This document shows, piece after piece, positions 42,591 through 45,251 of a stretch of 45,251 nucleotides of DNA. This stretch comes from Marinobacterium sp. GTDB lineage: Bacteria; Pseudomonadota; Gammaproteobacteria; Pseudomonadales; Balneatricaceae. A model generated the notes under the pieces. The model was not told where the DNA came from. It made no database searches and saw nothing but the letters and a program-made list of their open reading frames with translations. Each line of letters starts with the position of its first letter. Positions within the stretch are counted from its first letter, which is position 1. The DNA lies in NCBI GenBank assembly GCA_003250495.1, contig QKGH01000441.1, positions 1 to 45,251 of the forward strand, in the 5' to 3' direction. Both the position numbers and the translations under genes were made by a program.

Positions 42591-44027
42591 ATGGGACTGG
42601 GGACCAAGATCAAACGTGTGCTGGGTGAGGAGCGGGTCGACGGCCTGCGTACGCGGGTGCATGAACTGGCCGAACAGAGTACCGAGCGCCACCTGCGGGT
42701 GGCGGTCACCGGGCTGAGCCGGGCCGGTAAAACCGTTTTCATCAGTGCGTTGGTGCATCATCTGCTGCAGGCGCCGCGCAGCCGTTCGCTGCCGTTCTTC
42801 GGCCTGGCGGCCAGCGATCGCATCATCAGCGTCAAGGACCTGAGCGGAGAGTCCGCCTCTCCCTTCCCGCTGGCGTCAGCGCTGGACGGTCTGTGCCAGG
42901 ATCCGCCGCACTGGCCCGCCTCGACCACCGGCCTGTCCGAGGTCCGGCTGGCGATCCGCTACCGCCGCGAGGCGGGGCTGCGGCGCCTGCTGGGGGAGAG
43001 CGGTACGCTGTACCTCGATATCATCGATTACCCCGGCGAATGGCTGCTCGACCTGCCGCTGCTGACGCTGGATTTTCGCCAGTGGTCGCAGCAGCAACAA
43101 CAGTTGTTCGCGCGCGAACCGCGTGCCAGTCTCAGCGCCTCCTGGCGCGAGGCGCTGGCGCAGATCGACTGGAACGCGCCCGCCGATGAGCAGCGGCTGC
43201 AGCAACTCAGCCAGCAGTATGCGCAACTGTTACAGCAGTTCCGGGCCGCCCCCCAGTCGCTCAGCCTGCTGCAGCCGGGGCGCTGCATCCTGCCCGGCGA
43301 GCTGGCCGGCGATCCGCGCCTGGAGCTGTTCCCGCTGTTGCTGGATCAGTTGCCCGAAGCCGCGGCCGCCGGCAGTTTCTATGCGGTGATGGCGGCGCGT
43401 TACGAGCGCTATAAGCGCGAGGTGGTGGCGCCGTTCTACACCCGCCACTTCTCCCGTTTCGACCGCCAGGTGGTGCTGGTCGACTGTCTGAAAACGCTGA
43501 ACCAGGGACAGGCCTGCTTCGACGATATGAAGCAGGCCCTGGGTGCGATCCTGCACAGTTTCAACTACGGACGCTCCGGCTTCCTGCGCCGTCTGTTCAG
43601 CCCCCGCATCGACAAGGTCCTGTTCGCCTCCACCAAGGCCGATCATGTCACCGCCAACCAGCACCATAACCTGGACCGCTTCCTGGAGCTGATCATCGAG
43701 GAGGCGCAGCGCGATATCCGTTTCGAAGGGATAGAAACGCGTTGCATGGCGATCGCTTCGATCCGCTCCACCAGCGCCGCCGAAGCCACCATCGACGGCC
43801 AGACGCTCTCCTGCCTGAAGGGGGTGAGCAAGGAGAGCGGTGAGCCGCTGGCGCTGTTTCCCGGCGAGGTGCCGATCGAATTGCCGGGCGGGCAGGAGTG
43901 GAGCCGGGAACGCTTCCGTTTCATCGATTTCGCGCCGGTGCGGTTGCCGCGCAACGACCTGCAGCCGCGCCACCATATCCGCCTCGACCAGGTGCTGGAG
44001 TATCTGACGGGAGACCTTTTCCAATGA
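42591..44027 (+). CDS. ycjX: YcjX-like GTP-binding protein
   Basis: A 478-residue DUF463/YcjX protein. The P-loop is GLSRAGKT (41-48) in LRVAVTGLSRAGKTVFISALVHHLL; further blocks are LYLDIIDYPGEWLLDLPLL, QVVLVDCLKTLNQG, LFASTKADHVTANQHHNLDRFLE and RFRFIDFAPVRLP. It is a stress-linked GTPase (phage-shock regulon in E. coli) with an undefined role at the membrane. The stop codon overlaps the start of ycjF (ATGA), the usual pairing. Confidence 0.94.
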   Translation: MGLGTKIKRVLGEERVDGLRTRVHELAEQSTERHLRVAVTGLSRAGKTVFISALVHHLLQAPRSRSLPFFGLAASDRIISVKDLSGESASPFPLASALDGLCQDPPHWPASTTGLSEVRLAIRYRREAGLRRLLGESGTLYLDIIDYPGEWLLDLPLLTLDFRQWSQQQQQLFAREPRASLSASWREALAQIDWNAPADEQRLQQLSQQYAQLLQQFRAAPQSLSLLQPGRCILPGELAGDPRLELFPLLLDQLPEAAAAGSFYAVMAARYERYKREVVAPFYTRHFSRFDRQVVLVDCLKTLNQGQACFDDMKQALGAILHSFNYGRSGFLRRLFSPRIDKVLFASTKADHVTANQHHNLDRFLELIIEEAQRDIRFEGIETRCMAIASIRSTSAAEATIDGQTLSCLKGVSKESGEPLALFPGEVPIELPGGQEWSRERFRFIDFAPVRLPRNDLQPRHHIRLDQVLEYLTGDLFQ

Positions 44028-45079
44028 CCGAACAGTGGCAGAAAGCGGTTTTCATCGATCCGGAACAGCTGGAGCCGGGGGCTGCGTCGTTGACCGCGGT
44101 GCCGCCTGCGCGCAATGCCCGCGAGATTCCGCTGGACGCGGTGGTGGAGGTCGGCGACGAGGAGCTTTGGCCCACGTCGGCGGATGTCGGGTCGGCTGTC
44201 GCGCCTGCGCGCAAGCGCTCCGGCTGGCGGCGTCTGCTGACGGGATCGGTGGTGGCGGTGCTGGGTGCCGGCGTCGGCATGGAGCTGTACCGCCTGTTGA
44301 GCTGGGGGTACGGTATCCATCCCGTGCTCGGCACCGGTTTTGGTCTGCTCCTGCTGCTCGCGCTACTGGCCGCCACGGTGCAGGGCTGGCGCAGTCTGAA
44401 GGGGCTGCGCCAGTTGCGCAGTAGCGAGCGGCTGCAGGCGCAGGCGCAACGCTTGCTGGAGCTCAAGACCCAGGGCCAGGCGGGGGCGTTTCTGCAGCGG
44501 CTGGAACAACACTACAGCGGGATGCCGCAGCAGCGGGAGCTGTTGGAGACGCTGCAGCAGATCGACACCTCCTACAGCGACGGCGAGGTGATCCGCTTTC
44601 TGGCGGAGCACGCGCTGGCGGAGCAGGACCTGCGCGCCCGGGCTTGCGTCAAACGCTATAGCGTCGAGTCCGGCGTGATGGTGGCGCTGAGCCCCTGGGC
44701 CAGCTTCGATATGCTGCTGGTGGGTTGGCGCAACCTGCGGATGCTGCGTGAGATCGCCGATATCTACGGTATTGCTCCGGGCGCCGCCGCGCAGTGGGCA
44801 CTGCTGAAGGGGGTGGCGCAGAATATCGCCTTTGCCGGGCTCAGCGAGATGGCCCTGGATGCCGGTGCCGAGGCGCTGGGCAGTTCGCTGGCCACTAAAC
44901 TGTCGGCCCGGGCTGGCCAGGGGCTGGGAGCGGGACTATTTACCGCCCGCACCGGGCAGCAGGGGATTCGCCTGTGCCGGCCCATCCCGCTGACGGCGGA
45001 CCGGAACTCCCTGTTCAGCGCCGTATCCGGCGCGATTCTGGAGCGCCTCGGCAGCACCGATACCGGGTCCGGGCGCTGA
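44024..45079 (+). CDS. ycjF: YcjF-like DUF697 membrane protein
   Basis: A 351-residue TIGR01620/YcjF protein: a charged N-terminal stretch, two membrane helices (about residues 71-92 and 101-121, with AVLGAGVGMELYRLLSW and GFGLLLLLALLAATVQGW), and a C-terminal DUF697 part (SPWASFDMLLVGWRNLRMLREIADIYGI, EALGSSLATKLSARAGQGLGAGLFTARTG). It is the membrane partner of YcjX. ATG 44024 is used because it overlaps the ycjX stop; an upstream in-frame start at 43898 lies inside ycjX. Confidence 0.93.
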   Translation: MTEQWQKAVFIDPEQLEPGAASLTAVPPARNAREIPLDAVVEVGDEELWPTSADVGSAVAPARKRSGWRRLLTGSVVAVLGAGVGMELYRLLSWGYGIHPVLGTGFGLLLLLALLAATVQGWRSLKGLRQLRSSERLQAQAQRLLELKTQGQAGAFLQRLEQHYSGMPQQRELLETLQQIDTSYSDGEVIRFLAEHALAEQDLRARACVKRYSVESGVMVALSPWASFDMLLVGWRNLRMLREIADIYGIAPGAAAQWALLKGVAQNIAFAGLSEMALDAGAEALGSSLATKLSARAGQGLGAGLFTARTGQQGIRLCRPIPLTADRNSLFSAVSGAILERLGSTDTGSGR

Positions 45080-45117
45080 TCGGACGCACCGGCTAAGCGA
45101 CTGTTTTCAACCCCGAT

Positions 45118-45146
45118 TTGCATTCGTCCGGTCAGCTGCTTATACT
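45118..45146 (+). promoter_or_regulatory. sigma-70 promoter, probably of ffs
   Basis: TTGCAT (45118-45123) and TATACT (45141-45146) are 17 bases apart. Transcription would begin near 45153, some 68 bases before the 4.5S RNA match, so a leader would be removed, as RNase P does for E. coli 4.5S RNA. Confidence 0.6.
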
Positions 45147-45220
45147 GCGCGCCTGCTTTACAAGGCGTGCCGCCCTGCGCTGCTAAAGTCGAGTGAAGCA
45201 GTAGGCAACAGCCGCGTTAT

Positions 45221-45251
45221 GGTGGCTCTGCCGGTCCTCTCGCAACGATAA
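45221..45251 (+). ncRNA. ffs: signal recognition particle 4.5S RNA, 5' part only
   Basis: The last 31 bases, GGTGGCTCTGCCGGTC followed by CTCTCGCAACGATAA, closely follow the start of bacterial 4.5S RNA (E. coli begins GGGGGCTCTGTTGGTT, then CTCCCGCAACGCTA). The rest, including the conserved apical GGAAGGAAGCAG region, lies beyond the window. It would pair with Ffh to target membrane proteins. The exact 5' end is uncertain by a few bases. Confidence 0.8.

Overview
The window looks like a chromosomal segment of a GC-rich gammaproteobacterium of the Pseudomonadales/Oceanospirillales kind (Pseudomonas- or Marinobacterium-like). The evidence is gene content and order: a dadR-dadA-ridA-dadX block, ybgA beside photolyase, yaeQ, DUF2058, ycjX-ycjF, a ydbH-ynbE-ydbL set, and an FtsZ ending in the [14 protein letters not shown] tail. 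No phage, insertion sequence, CRISPR array, tRNA or rRNA gene was seen. A 4.5S RNA gene is cut by the right edge.

Layout. 1-6.5 kb (+): NTF2-like protein, YbgA-like protein, DNA photolyase, IMPACT/YigZ protein, dGTPase, SUI1/YciH factor and a DUF4124-aspartic protease fusion. 6.5-12 kb: an MTHFR-like protein with a MetR-type box in its promoter, a globin-coupled diguanylate cyclase, MgtE with a YjdF-like membrane protein, YaeQ, and an acetyltransferase. 12.5-14.5 kb: an OprC/NosA-type copper receptor. 14.6-19.1 kb (-): a closely spaced envelope-lipid group (O-methyltransferase, YdbH, YnbE, YdbL, LpxR). 19.3-22.7 kb (+): a small membrane protein, then an AT-rich, repeat-filled spacer and an ftsA-ftsZ pair that lacks its usual dcw neighbours. 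22.8-25.7 kb: a divergent pair encoding a GNAT-C39 peptidase fusion, whose C-terminus is a 15-bp minisatellite, and a RimK-type ATP-grasp ligase. 25.7-29.4 kb (-): tlyA, an RluA-type pseudouridine synthase and a membrane diguanylate cyclase chained by ATGA overlaps.

29.5-35.9 kb is a p-cresol oxidation module. It has a sigma-54 activator of the XylR/DmpR type, a -24/-12 promoter with a 20-bp palindrome and an IHF-like site upstream, then pchA-pchC-pchX-pchF. PchF and PchC form the flavocytochrome that oxidises p-cresol to 4-hydroxybenzaldehyde, and PchA converts that to 4-hydroxybenzoate. PchX carries a twin-arginine signal while PchF has no signal, which suggests that PchX carries PchF to the periplasm. 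36-41 kb is the alanine catabolism block, in which dadA is broken by an apparent 14-nt deletion in its FAD-binding region, followed by a double-receiver protein and an XRE-cupin regulator. 41-45 kb: DUF2058 protein, LysE exporter, YcjX-YcjF, and the start of ffs.

The points most worth checking are the detached ftsAZ locus with its AT-rich repeat region, the PchX hitchhiker idea with the pch control region, the dadA deletion, and the GNAT-C39/RimK pair.
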